Positions 29,390 to 38,261 of a stretch of DNA of 64,000 nt are shown here, in pieces (within the stretch, counting starts at the first letter, position 1; each line of letters starts with the position of its first letter). Source of the stretch: Salinibacillus kushneri (GTDB lineage: Bacteria; Bacillota; Bacilli; Bacillales; Alkalibacillaceae). Where the stretch lies: contig NZ_FOHJ01000006.1 in NCBI RefSeq assembly GCF_900111405.1, forward strand, positions 124,001 to 188,000. The letters run 5' to 3'. The position numbers were made by a program, and so were the translations under genes. The notes beneath the pieces are model-generated. The model did no database searches, was not told the origin of the DNA, and saw nothing but the letters and a program-made list of their open reading frames with translations.

Positions 29390-30019
29390 TTAAGACATCC
29401 ATCTAGGTGGTGTGTTTTTATCGTAATAAATTTCACCGATGTTATGATGGTTTTCAAAATCATCGTCTTTCAAATGATAATGGAAATTAAACCAGTATCC
29501 ATCATGAGGACGATTTTCACGTCTAACATGAAACCGGGCTATATCTGTATTCGTCCGTACATCATACAAATTAAAAATCTTTTCTCCATATCCCGTTATT
29601 TCGTCTTCTGAAATGCCATAATATAGAACTTCATCACGGTTTGCATCATCTAAAATATGTGTAATCACCTTTTCCAGGTTCGGGAGGATTTCTGTTGTAA
29701 ATTCATCCTCTACTTGATTCATAATTTTTGGCCCCAGTTTAGCCTTCGTCTGATTTTTAGCGATTTCAGTCAGTGCTGTAAGAGTTGTATTATCATGTTC
29801 AACTCTATCTGCATCTAACTCCGCTACACCTAAGTTTTCATTAAATTCTATAGCTGTATGATTATTGGAACTTACGCTGTTGTCATTTGGTTTAGTTGTT
29901 GAAGAATCAATCTCTTCACTTTCTGCTGCATTTGCATCAATCAATGCTGGGGGTGTGTACATCCCTAGAGTTAAAATGGTTATAGAAATTAATAAAATCT
30001 TTTTTATCCCGGGTTTCAT
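29390..30019 (-). CDS. YpjP-like secreted protein
   Basis: 209 residues. An N-terminal hydrophobic signal-like segment (about 5-30, ending near ANA) is followed by a region rich in S, T, N and D, then a conserved C-terminal half with NFHYHLKDDDFENHH and ending KNTPPRWMS. This C-terminus resembles the YpjP family of Bacillaceae. Function unknown. AAAGGGG precedes the ATG. It is a single gene between deoC and the ABC module. Confidence 0.65.
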   Translation of the reverse strand: MKPGIKKILLISITILTLGMYTPPALIDANAAESEEIDSSTTKPNDNSVSSNNHTAIEFNENLGVAELDADRVEHDNTTLTALTEIAKNQTKAKLGPKIMNQVEDEFTTEILPNLEKVITHILDDANRDEVLYYGISEDEITGYGEKIFNLYDVRTNTDIARFHVRRENRPHDGYWFNFHYHLKDDDFENHHNIGEIYYDKNTPPRWMS

Positions 30020-30144
30020 CGATATTTCCCCTTTACCATTTCCTACTTATCATTTTACCATGATTGATAGAAATGTCTATGAAACCCTTGTGAAATATTT
30101 ATTACATTTTCTTTTCAAAAACTATGGAGTTTTGCTTATACCTT

Positions 30145-30879
30145 CTAAACCATTTTTCTCTTGAAATAGAGAAGTCCACCTGTGAAGAAAATGAGAAAAC
30201 TGCCACCAACTACCCCCAAAACCTGTTCCCATGGGATAAAGAATACAGCATCTGTTCCTCCCCCAATATACATCATTAAAAAGGGCTGTCCCCATGGATA
30301 AATCGGTCCGAATGTTTCCGAATTCACTGCAAGGATTGCTGGCAACGTACCAATAACATTGACAGTAAATGGAGCGGCAAAACTTTTCCATATCATTGAC
30401 ATCCATAACTGCAAAGCAACTAACGGAAAGGTAGCTATCCACCCGCCAAATATACTTTTCCACACAATCTGCATCGGAAATGGATCTTGTACTCCTTTAA
30501 TGAGTCCAGCTGTATAAAGAGACGCTAAGAATAACAATTGAATAAAAAACACAAGCCCCATTAACAGTATGAATTTTGCCATATACACACGTCCTCTTGT
30601 TACAGGTAAAGATAATAACTGTTTCCAGCCCCCCTCCTGATGTTCATATCTACAGATGAATCCAGCGAGGACACCTGTAACAAGCGGCAAAAATAAAAGG
30701 GCATAGGTTAATGTCATCATCATGAAAATAAAATACCATTTATTTAGCTCTCCATTTTCTGCTGCTATATTTGAATTGAGTCCTGTGAAAAGTCCTACTA
30801 GAGGACCTGCCAGAATTATGAATATTATTTTTGATTTTCTAAGCTTATACCATTCAGATTGAATGATAGAAAAAAGCAT
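30145..30879 (-). CDS. lantibiotic-immunity-type ABC transporter permease (second)
   Basis: 244 residues with six hydrophobic helices. N-terminus MLFSIIQSEWYKLRKSK is typical of ABC-2 type permeases of the MutG/EpiG group. EHQEGGWKQLLSLPVTRGRVY after the second helix is the conserved cytoplasmic motif. One base after the first permease, so in the same operon. It would form a heteromeric exporter or immunity pump with the permease and ATPase upstream. Confidence 0.85.
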   Translation of the reverse strand: MLFSIIQSEWYKLRKSKIIFIILAGPLVGLFTGLNSNIAAENGELNKWYFIFMMMTLTYALLFLPLVTGVLAGFICRYEHQEGGWKQLLSLPVTRGRVYMAKFILLMGLVFFIQLLFLASLYTAGLIKGVQDPFPMQIVWKSIFGGWIATFPLVALQLWMSMIWKSFAAPFTVNVIGTLPAILAVNSETFGPIYPWGQPFLMMYIGGGTDAVFFIPWEQVLGVVGGSFLIFFTGGLLYFKRKMV

Positions 30880-30880
30880 G

Positions 30881-31591
30881 TTATTTCACATCCCTTCTGG
30901 CAAAATCAAGCATTCCACCTATATATAATAGAAGCCCAATACCAATTCCAAGCCAAACATTGATCACTGGTTCATTCCAGCCGTTATTTAAGGACGGCCA
31001 CTTCCAAATCACCCAATCTGGTAATACATAGGAAGAATACGTTAAAATCGTTCCTAAAACCCCAACTGTAATAGGAATACCCTGATTTGTACTAACAGTT
31101 GCAATCCATAAATGAAGTGCCAGCACAGGTAGTCCAGCAAAAAAAGGATAGAAGCTATCTTTCAGTAATTCTATCCATGGAATCTGTTCTCCTAAGTTCA
31201 GAAAGATTCCGAAACTGAGGGTGAATACAGCTAATAGAATCGATGAAACAAACAATAAACCTGCCAGTACTGTAAATTTCGATAAGTATACACTTAATTT
31301 TGAGACAGGAAGGGCTAGAAGCTGTTTCCATGCGTTCGTTTCATTTTCCACACTGGCTATAAATGAAGTTAAAATCACAATGCCTAATACTAGTGCCAGT
31401 GGAGTAAAGACAGTTATATTCCCTAAATAATGACCCCAATTATCTTCACTTTGCTGGAGCAAATAATCCTTGCGCAAACCATAATTCACCATTTGTAAAG
31501 CAACAACTCCAAAGGGTCCTAAAAAGGTTAAAAACCAAAACCCTTTTCGTTTCATTTTCATAAAATCAACCTGTAATAGCCTTCTGATCAT
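30881..31591 (-). CDS. lantibiotic-immunity-type ABC transporter permease (first)
   Basis: 236 residues, six hydrophobic helices, MutE/EpiE-like. It has the parallel motif ENETNAWKQLLALPVSKLSVY to its neighbour (ENE/EHQ-x-x-x-WKQLL-x-LPV), indicating that the two permeases are paralogues. Its start overlaps the ATPase stop by four bases (ATGA), so translation is coupled. Confidence 0.85.
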   Translation of the reverse strand: MIRRLLQVDFMKMKRKGFWFLTFLGPFGVVALQMVNYGLRKDYLLQQSEDNWGHYLGNITVFTPLALVLGIVILTSFIASVENETNAWKQLLALPVSKLSVYLSKFTVLAGLLFVSSILLAVFTLSFGIFLNLGEQIPWIELLKDSFYPFFAGLPVLALHLWIATVSTNQGIPITVGVLGTILTYSSYVLPDWVIWKWPSLNNGWNEPVINVWLGIGIGLLLYIGGMLDFARRDVK

Positions 31592-32499
31592 TTGACATCC
31601 TCCTTTGATGTCATTTGAAGGAAAATATCCTCCAATGATCGTTTTTCCTCTTCAACACGATAAATAGAAAAGCCGTCATGGACTAAAGAATTGACCACTT
31701 CCGCTACATCCTCATCAGATTGATCATCCAGATAAATGAGCCCATCTTTATAATCAACCTGTTTTCCCTTTGTTAATAAGGATTGATAAGCTCTATGGCT
31801 ATTACTTGATTTCAGGCTGATTTTTATTTGTGCGTGCTCCCGCATCGTCTCTATTGTGTCCTGAAATATCATTTTTCCCCTAGAGATAATCCCTACAGAA
31901 GTAGCAATCTGATCAATTTCCGATAATAAATGGCTTGATATTAAAACAGTCATACCGTATTCAGATGGAAGCCTTTTAATTAAATCCCGTATTTCAATGA
32001 TTCCGGATGGATCAAGTCCATTCGTTGGCTCATCTAAAATCAATAATTGAGGTTCATTTAACAGAGAGGCTGCAATAACTAATCTCTGCTTCATCCCAAG
32101 CGAGTATCCTTTCACTTTTTTATGTGCAACATCGGTCAATCTTACCGTTTCTAACACTTCATATATACGCTTTTTAGGTACCCCTAAAATTTTTCGCAAA
32201 GCTTCCAAATTTTCATATGCTGTTAGATGCGGATAATAGGAAGGATTTTCAACAAGAGAACCTACCTTTTTCAATATCGAAATCTTCTCTTTAGTTAAAT
32301 CCTGATTAAATATGTGAATGGATCCCGATGTAGGTTTCATAAGTCCCAAAAGCATCCGTATCGTTGTTGTTTTTCCTGCTCCATTCGGTCCTAAGAAACC
32401 ATAAACTTCTCCTTTTGGTATTTTTAATTCTAAATTCTTCACTGCTGTTTCATTTCCAAATCGTTTTGATAAACCTTTCGTCTCCACCATATAATTCAT
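31588..32499 (-). CDS. ABC transporter ATPase, BcrA/LanF type
   Basis: 303 residues from the ATG that follows GAGGTGAGG; ten upstream in-frame codons contain that site. Walker A GPNGAGKTT, signature YSLGMKQRL, Walker B LLILDEPTNGLDP. A C-terminal extension of about 80 residues follows, as in BcrA/LanF-type drug and bacteriocin immunity ATPases. It drives the two permeases downstream. Preceded by a 12-bp direct repeat at 32532-32566 and located directly after a two-component system. Confidence 0.9.
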   Translation of the reverse strand: MNYMVETKGLSKRFGNETAVKNLELKIPKGEVYGFLGPNGAGKTTTIRMLLGLMKPTSGSIHIFNQDLTKEKISILKKVGSLVENPSYYPHLTAYENLEALRKILGVPKKRIYEVLETVRLTDVAHKKVKGYSLGMKQRLVIAASLLNEPQLLILDEPTNGLDPSGIIEIRDLIKRLPSEYGMTVLISSHLLSEIDQIATSVGIISRGKMIFQDTIETMREHAQIKISLKSSNSHRAYQSLLTKGKQVDYKDGLIYLDDQSDEDVAEVVNSLVHDGFSIYRVEEEKRSLEDIFLQMTSKEDVK

Positions 32500-32531
32500 T
32501 AACCTCACCTCATCACTCATAATAGACAAAT

Positions 32532-32566
32532 AAGGTTAAAATTAAATAGGACTAAAGGTTAAAATT
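32532..32566 (-). promoter_or_regulatory. direct repeat, putative response-regulator operator
   Basis: AAGGTTAAAATT occurs twice (32532-32543, 32555-32566) with 23 bp between starts, about two helical turns, just upstream of the ABC operon. OmpR-type regulators usually bind such tandem direct repeats. The link to the adjacent regulator is inference. Confidence 0.45.
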
Positions 32567-32628
32567 TGTTTAAAAAGGACAAAGAATAGAGATGGATTTT
32601 TTCATAGCACTCAAATTGTTTCCAAAAC

Positions 32629-32664
32629 AAAAAAGCCTACATAACAATTGTGAATGTAAGCTTT
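32629..32664 (-). terminator. terminator between the two-component genes and the ABC operon
   Basis: On the minus strand AAAGC-TACAT/ATGTA-GCTTT with one mismatch is followed by TTTTTTG. It ends the kinase transcript, so the ABC genes need their own promoter. Confidence 0.75.
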
Positions 32665-32703
32665 ATAAGGGAAATCCCCTATTAAAACAGTATTTTTTCA
32701 GGA

Positions 32704-34047
32704 TTACCTTTCCTTATTTTTTCGTTTAATTTTAATTACTGTACCTGTATTGTCTGAATTTAACTCCATTTCAATATCCATTTTCCGCACCATAAGATCC
32801 ACAATAGATAGTCCAATTCCCGCTCCTTTTTCATTAGAGGTATTAGACATTCCTCTCCCATGATCTACTATAACAATAGCATCAAATTCTTCTGTTGATT
32901 CTGATTTTACCGAAAGGAATTTTCCACTTTTTGCATGTCGTAATACATTCTGCAGTACATTATCCAGGATTCTATCCATCCAAAGGGGATCTATCTTCCA
33001 CTTATTTTCTTCAAAAGGGGAGAGTTCCACCTCGATTTCGAATCCTTCTTTTTCAAAGAGTGGATACCATGAAGCCAGAGATGTACGTACCTGACGGATG
33101 ATATCAACTTCTTCTGGATTGAACTTTAATTTGCTGGCTGTAAGTAACGTATAAGACATCAAGTTCTCAATTAACCGGTCCAAATTTTTCATCGATTCTT
33201 CCGTGATTTTGACTGCTCTCTCTCCCTGATATGACAAATCTTCTTTTGAAATGGTGTATAGATGAGCTCTCATTTTCGTTAAAGGGGTACGTAAATCATG
33301 AGATAAATTAGCGATTAATTCCCGGCGCAGTTGCTCTTCCTCCTGTTCCCGATGTTTACTTTTTCGCAGTTCAGCAACCATTTGGTTAAACGTTTTTTCC
33401 AAGCTGCCAATCTCATCATTCTTTTTTACATCAATAGAGACAGGAAGTTGATCAGCATCCCGGATTTCCATAGCTTCCTGTAAATCGACTAACCGTTTTC
33501 GAATTCCTCTAAAAAATAATATAGAAATAAAAATAAACAAAATGATAATCAATAAGGCAAAAATAGATACAGTCTTCTCTCCTACTACATTATCCTCGTA
33601 TAACGCAGATCTAGGGAGCTCAAAGACAATAAAACCATGTTCTTGTCTGTCTCCAACAAAGGCAATCACCGTAAAAGGGTCATCATCATAACGATCTTTA
33701 ATAAATTGCGCTGTAAAGGAAGGAGTCCAATTCCTTGGTAACTCTTCTGTCACATCAAGTTTTGCTGCCAATTTACCATTAGCGTCTATCCAAAACATTG
33801 ATGATTCTGGATACTTTTGTTTCCATCCCTCGAAATGATCCAAAATTCTTTTATCAGTTGGCCCATCTAAATGATTGGCTTCCTCATGCCACCTTTTCTC
33901 AATAGTATTGGCCTTATGTATATTTTCCTCTTGATTACCAGTGTATAAGAAAAGAACTGGTATAAGAAAGCCGATTTGCATAATAAATAGAGCGGTGAAG
34001 ATTATTAAAATATATTTTGCCAGTAAGGATTTGAAGAACTTTTTCAT
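32704..34047 (-). CDS. sensor histidine kinase
   Basis: 447 residues. Two transmembrane helices (about 10-35 and 165-185) flank an extracellular sensor of about 130 residues. HAMP follows, then a HisKA domain with LIANLSHDLRTPLTKMRAHL (phospho-accepting His) and HATPase with NVLQNVLRHAKSG, DHGRGM and GAGIGLSIVDLM. It starts within the last codons of the response regulator (4-base overlap). The likely signal is a cell-envelope-active peptide, inferred from the ABC neighbour, not from the sensor sequence. Confidence 0.93.
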   Translation of the reverse strand: MKKFFKSLLAKYILIIFTALFIMQIGFLIPVLFLYTGNQEENIHKANTIEKRWHEEANHLDGPTDKRILDHFEGWKQKYPESSMFWIDANGKLAAKLDVTEELPRNWTPSFTAQFIKDRYDDDPFTVIAFVGDRQEHGFIVFELPRSALYEDNVVGEKTVSIFALLIIILFIFISILFFRGIRKRLVDLQEAMEIRDADQLPVSIDVKKNDEIGSLEKTFNQMVAELRKSKHREQEEEQLRRELIANLSHDLRTPLTKMRAHLYTISKEDLSYQGERAVKITEESMKNLDRLIENLMSYTLLTASKLKFNPEEVDIIRQVRTSLASWYPLFEKEGFEIEVELSPFEENKWKIDPLWMDRILDNVLQNVLRHAKSGKFLSVKSESTEEFDAIVIVDHGRGMSNTSNEKGAGIGLSIVDLMVRKMDIEMELNSDNTGTVIKIKRKNKER

Positions 34048-34712
34048 TTTTTCACCCTATATCCTATACCACGAATGGTTTCAATAATTACAGGCTTTGC
34101 CGGATCCTTCTCGAGCTTTTCTCTTAAATAACGAATATGTACCATTAGCGTTTTGTCACCTTCTAAAAAATCTTCACCCCAAACCGCTTCATATATTTGT
34201 TCTTTTGTTAAGATTTGATTTAGATGGCGGAGAAAATATTGAAAAAGATGATACTGCTTCCCCGTTAATAAAATTTCTGTGCCGGTTTCTCGATTGAAAA
34301 TTTGCAAGTCTTTGGTGTTAATGGTTAAATGTTGAATGTCGATTCGCTCATCACTTTTGGAAAAACGTCTTAATAGAACTTCGATACGGGCAGAAAGTTC
34401 ATCAGGATGAAAAGGTTTTGTTACATAATCATCAGCAAACCTTAGACCTTCAATTTTATCCTCAATAGCTGTACGAGCAGAAAGCATTAAAATAGGTAAA
34501 GTCTGTTTTGCATGTTTAATGCGTTTTCCTAATGAAAATCCATCTAAACCTGGCAACATAACATCCAAAATGACAAGATCAACATTTGATAAGTATGAAT
34601 CAACTCCTTCTCCAGACTGGTTCCATTCAACCTCATATCCTTTTTCCTGCAGATTCTTTGTAACCCATTTTCCAATATCCACTTCATCTTCTATGTACAA
34701 CAATCGAACCAT
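34044..34712 (-). CDS. OmpR-family response regulator
   Basis: 222 residues. The receiver domain has acidic residues in YIEDEVD, the phosphorylation site in LVILDVMLPGLDG and the conserved lysine in YVTKPFHPDEL. The C-terminal winged helix has EAVWGEDF and HIRYLREKLE. The ATG at 34712 lies behind GGGAAG; a GTG two codons upstream is possible. First gene of the RR-HK pair, next to the ABC operon. Confidence 0.93.
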   Translation of the reverse strand: MVRLLYIEDEVDIGKWVTKNLQEKGYEVEWNQSGEGVDSYLSNVDLVILDVMLPGLDGFSLGKRIKHAKQTLPILMLSARTAIEDKIEGLRFADDYVTKPFHPDELSARIEVLLRRFSKSDERIDIQHLTINTKDLQIFNRETGTEILLTGKQYHLFQYFLRHLNQILTKEQIYEAVWGEDFLEGDKTLMVHIRYLREKLEKDPAKPVIIETIRGIGYRVKK

Positions 34713-34824
34713 ATTCACTCTTCCCTTTTTGTTGTTTCCTCAATTCTTCTATTCCTTGAATCTATTGTATCTCCTCCATCTCTTTATTGTAAGACAGAGA
34801 TTCATTGGATGTTTCACATGATAT

Positions 34825-34854
34825 AAAAAATGGACCCATTAAGGATCCATTTTC
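34825..34854 (-). terminator. terminator of the GNAT gene
   Basis: AAAATGGA-CC/GG-TCCATTTT, five-base loop, followed on the minus strand by T6. Confidence 0.82.
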
Positions 34855-34885
34855 ATTCAGGTTGTTAACGATACAAAAGGAGTAT

Positions 34886-35431
34886 CTAAGAATATTCGGA
34901 TCGCAGCAGTCCCATAATAACTGTATCATAATAATGGCCATCCACATATTCATTTTCCTTCAATCGACCCTCAATCCGAAAGCCACATTTTTGATAAGCT
35001 CGTATCGCTCGCTCATTTCCACTCCATGTATCCAGTTGAATTCGCCGTAAATTTAGGTTGTAAAATAAATGACGAATAAGTACTTTAAGGATATCTGTAC
35101 CATACCCTTTATTCCAGTAGTCCTTTTCTCCAATGGATAGCCCAATAGTTGCTGTTCTGGTAACCATATTGACATCTCGGTAATCACATTTTCCAATATG
35201 TTTACAATCTTCTAATGTATACACGGAAAAAACACAACCATCTTGTTCATTAACTGAAGTCAGATTTTTTTCATAAAAAGCTTCCAGCGTTTCTAATGGT
35301 GTATTGTTGTATAAATAAAAATTAGAGCCTGACGCTAAATAAGCGAACTCCTCATCATTTCTCCATTTATATTGATTGACTAAATCTGATTTTGTTACCG
35401 GTCTAAGTTCTATTCTTTTCCCCTTTAACAA
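34886..35431 (-). CDS. GNAT-family N-acetyltransferase (RimJ/RimL-like)
   Basis: 181 residues. Begins (TTG) LKGKRIELRPVTKSDL, the usual N-terminus of RimJ/RimL-type enzymes. ATIGLSIGEKDYWNKGYGTD contains the acetyl-CoA loop (R/Q-x-x-G-x-G/A variant NKGYGTD), and NLRRIQLDTWSGNERAIRAY is the C-terminal motif. The substrate is unknown; protein N-termini or small amines are possible. A 36-codon reading frame overlaps its start. Confidence 0.85.
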   Translation of the reverse strand: MLKGKRIELRPVTKSDLVNQYKWRNDEEFAYLASGSNFYLYNNTPLETLEAFYEKNLTSVNEQDGCVFSVYTLEDCKHIGKCDYRDVNMVTRTATIGLSIGEKDYWNKGYGTDILKVLIRHLFYNLNLRRIQLDTWSGNERAIRAYQKCGFRIEGRLKENEYVDGHYYDTVIMGLLRSEYS

Positions 35432-35513
35432 TGTGATGCCTGCCTTTCATAACATTTTTCTCTAAAGCGTATTTGACTTCTCCAACTGTCTCTAATTGAT
35501 TGGGCTTAGCCAT
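35403..35513 (-). CDS. possible small protein overlapping the GNAT start
   Basis: 36 codons, ATG with AAGGTG upstream, reading MAKPNQLETVGEVKYALEKN and ending in a basic tail. It overlaps the first ten codons of the GNAT gene in another frame, so it may be a leader peptide or just chance. I recognise no family. Confidence 0.3.
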   Translation of the reverse strand: MAKPNQLETVGEVKYALEKNVMKGRHHIVKGEKNRT

Positions 35514-35694
35514 AAGACATCACACCTTTCTATATATTGAAGTTATTATACCATATTTTTAAAATTGTATGACATATTCATCAAACTTTATAAACCTTTA
35601 TAAGTAAGAAAGCATATTAAGGTCCCATCACTTTTACGTTCATACTAGGCTTTAATCAAACACACCAATTATAATCACGATCCTTTAAGATTAT

Positions 35695-36893
35695 TTATTC
35701 ATACTTGTACCAAAGCTTTGTATAATCCACCCATCCCCAAGCATTTATGTGTATCCCTTGTAGATTCCTTGAATAAATCGCAAATTGTTGTAACCGATAT
35801 AAATGAATAAATCCGTATTCCCTACAGATCTGAGCTTCTAATTCCTTAAAAGAATTTAAAAGATTATATTCACTTTTTGATTGTATCAATATGTCAATTT
35901 CGTTAAGGAAACTATCAGATAGAAATTGTCTTATTAAACTATGATTTCCTTTGAAAGCTGATAGATATGTGTAAAACAAGTTTTCATCAATTAGCTGTTC
36001 TCCTAGTACCATATCCGCTTTATCAACTAACCTCTGCTGGTGTAATTCTTTGTAAGGTAAAAAGTGAACAGAGACCTCAATTCCCATTTGGCTGCACAGT
36101 TCCTTTTGTATCCAGTTCACATCACTTTCATTTCCTGCACCATAATAAGTAAATAGACGTAAACACTCACCATTGTAGCAGCTCCTTTTAAGACAATGCT
36201 CTGCGATTGAAAAATCACGAGTTAAAGCATTCTTATCTTCCAATTCATAAACCATTCGGAAAGCTGGAACAAACCTACAAAGGGACGAGTGTGATAGTAA
36301 TTTTTGAATGCTTCCAATTTCAGTTTCTCGTTATTATTTTCCCTGACCTGATATGGACCTGTACCAATAGGAAGGAAATGAAAATTTTTTATTTGATCAT
36401 TTGGAACAACGCTTCCACCTAAAGAAGCTACCAAATGAAGAAAGTAAGGCGTTGAAGTTTCTAGTTCAAATTGTACCGTATATTTGTTTAATGGAATTAC
36501 TTTTTTTATTAAAGATGTTATCCAATGATAAACTGACCCATTATATCGATGTCTTTGAAAGCTGTAACAAACATCATCAGCAGTCATTTCATTACCGTGA
36601 TGGAAATATACATCCTTTCTTAAATAAAAAATCCATTTAGTATAGTTACATTCATGGCGCCAATGGTGTACCAACCCGGGAAGATGTTTATTCGTTTCTT
36701 CATCATAGGTTACTAGTTGATTAAATATATGTCTCATTATATGGTTTTCTGTTCGTCGATTAATTAAAGCTGGATCTAGTACCGGTAGTGTTCGATAGGA
36801 AGGAAACTGCAACCGGTCAATATCATCCGTTTTCCTTTGAGTTTCCTCATGCAACAAAGAATAAAATATCCAATCTATGAATTCATGTTGCAT
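35695..36893 (-). pseudogene. SgrR-like solute-binding regulator, truncated and frameshifted
   Basis: Two overlapping reading frames on the same strand form one protein. The upstream part (36893-36222) has FPSYRTLPVLDPALINRRTE and VYFHHGNEMTADDVCYSF, typical of the family 5 solute-binding domain in SgrR-type regulators. The downstream part (36255-35695) continues it (GNESDVNWIQKELCSQMGIE; DKADMVLGEQLIDENLFY). The switch is near 36240, where ...LSEWFM in one frame continues as VYELEDKN in the next, so a single-base indel explains it. The N-terminal HTH domain of about 110 residues is absent: frame stops occur about 80 bp upstream and the divergent MFS gene begins there. It is most likely a decaying regulator of that exporter. 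Confidence 0.75.
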
Positions 36894-37031
36894 TTTTCGG
36901 TTATGCGTAAACTTTCTTAATAAACTGATTAAACAGGCATTTATCCTTATAATTAATTGTTTCTTATTTTAACAATATCCTATAAGACGCTTATAGCCTT
37001 ATGCTTTAAGGTTAAGCATGAGGTGATGAAG

Positions 37032-38261
37032 TTGTATTTACCACTCTTGAGAAATAAAAATATCCTTTATTTTTTACTGGGCGGAGGAATTTCAAGATTA
37101 GGGGATGCGTTAACAGGTATGGCTTTTTTGTTTCTTGCCTATGACCTTACAGGCTCCACCGTACATACGACTGGCATGGCTATTGTAGAAACCGTCCCCT
37201 ATCTATTGTTTGGTTTAATCGGTGGAGTGATGGCTGATTGGCTGTCACGAAAACCATTATTGATTGTGCTGGATATCATACGAATCCCCTTAGTCTTATC
37301 TATTTTCGTGCTTGATCACTTACATTTACTAACGTATAGTCATTTACTTATTGTAAGTTTCTTCATTCAAACTTTAGGTTGTTTTTTCAATCCAACACAT
37401 CGAGCGGTTTTACCGATTATTACAGATACAGAAGAAAGAGCTGCAGCTAACAGTTTTAATGATACGTTAGGACGGGGAGTGACCATTTTAAGTCCGATTA
37501 TATCTCTTTGGTTGTTATCCTATGGTGCGATTTATTTTTTTGTTGTAGATGCCTTAACATATGCAATAAGTGTCTTTTGCCTATTCCAATTCACCGAGCA
37601 GATAGCACCGGTTAAAAAATCAGTTAAAGGGGTTTTTCTTGCTATTAGAGACTTTTTTGCCTGGACAAGACAGCAAAAAGCGATTCAAACCTTATTTGTC
37701 TTCACGTTTATCGTGGTATTCTTCAATACATGGGTATGGGAGGTAGGAATTTTACTAGCATTAAATGAAATGACAACAAATAGTGAAGAATTATACAGTA
37801 TTCTTCAAGGGGTTTTTGGAGGAACTGTGATTGTAACCAATCTCATACTACCTTACTTCATTAAAAAAATGAATCTTAAAATCTATGTATTCGGATCCTT
37901 AGTTTGGGGACTTGGTGTTAGTTATTATGGAATCCTTTATCAAATGGAACATTTCTTTATTGGTATCATACTGGTTGGAATAGGTCTGCCCATAGCCAGT
38001 CTGACCAGAGTCTATCTGCTTCAAGCACTCGTTCCTGAACATAAATTAGGCCGAGCATTCAGCTCCAATGCCTTCCTTCTTTATTTATCAAACACCCTAT
38101 CTTTACTTATGTTTGGGGTACTAGTTTTAATATTTCCAGTACAATGGCTTATGATTGGGAGTGGTCTTTCCATTTTCATGTTTAGCCTGTTATGTTTAGC
38201 GATTTTTACGATAAGACAGACGAAATTCACTCGGCGTTTTTCCATAAACCCTTTTAAATAG
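37032..38261 (+). CDS. MFS transporter (drug/metabolite efflux)
   Basis: About 409 residues, 12 hydrophobic segments. The N-terminal GGGISRLGDALTGMAF and the loop between helices 2 and 3, GGVMADWLSRKPLL (motif A), place it among multidrug/macrolide-efflux-like MFS proteins. AGGTGA at 37021-37026 favours the TTG at 37032; ATG at 37026 overlaps the site. The last 66 bases overlap the 3' end of the AraC gene on the other strand. SgrR-like genes often sit beside such exporters. Confidence 0.85.
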   Translation: MYLPLLRNKNILYFLLGGGISRLGDALTGMAFLFLAYDLTGSTVHTTGMAIVETVPYLLFGLIGGVMADWLSRKPLLIVLDIIRIPLVLSIFVLDHLHLLTYSHLLIVSFFIQTLGCFFNPTHRAVLPIITDTEERAAANSFNDTLGRGVTILSPIISLWLLSYGAIYFFVVDALTYAISVFCLFQFTEQIAPVKKSVKGVFLAIRDFFAWTRQQKAIQTLFVFTFIVVFFNTWVWEVGILLALNEMTTNSEELYSILQGVFGGTVIVTNLILPYFIKKMNLKIYVFGSLVWGLGVSYYGILYQMEHFFIGIILVGIGLPIASLTRVYLLQALVPEHKLGRAFSSNAFLLYLSNTLSLLMFGVLVLIFPVQWLMIGSGLSIFMFSLLCLAIFTIRQTKFTRRFSINPFK

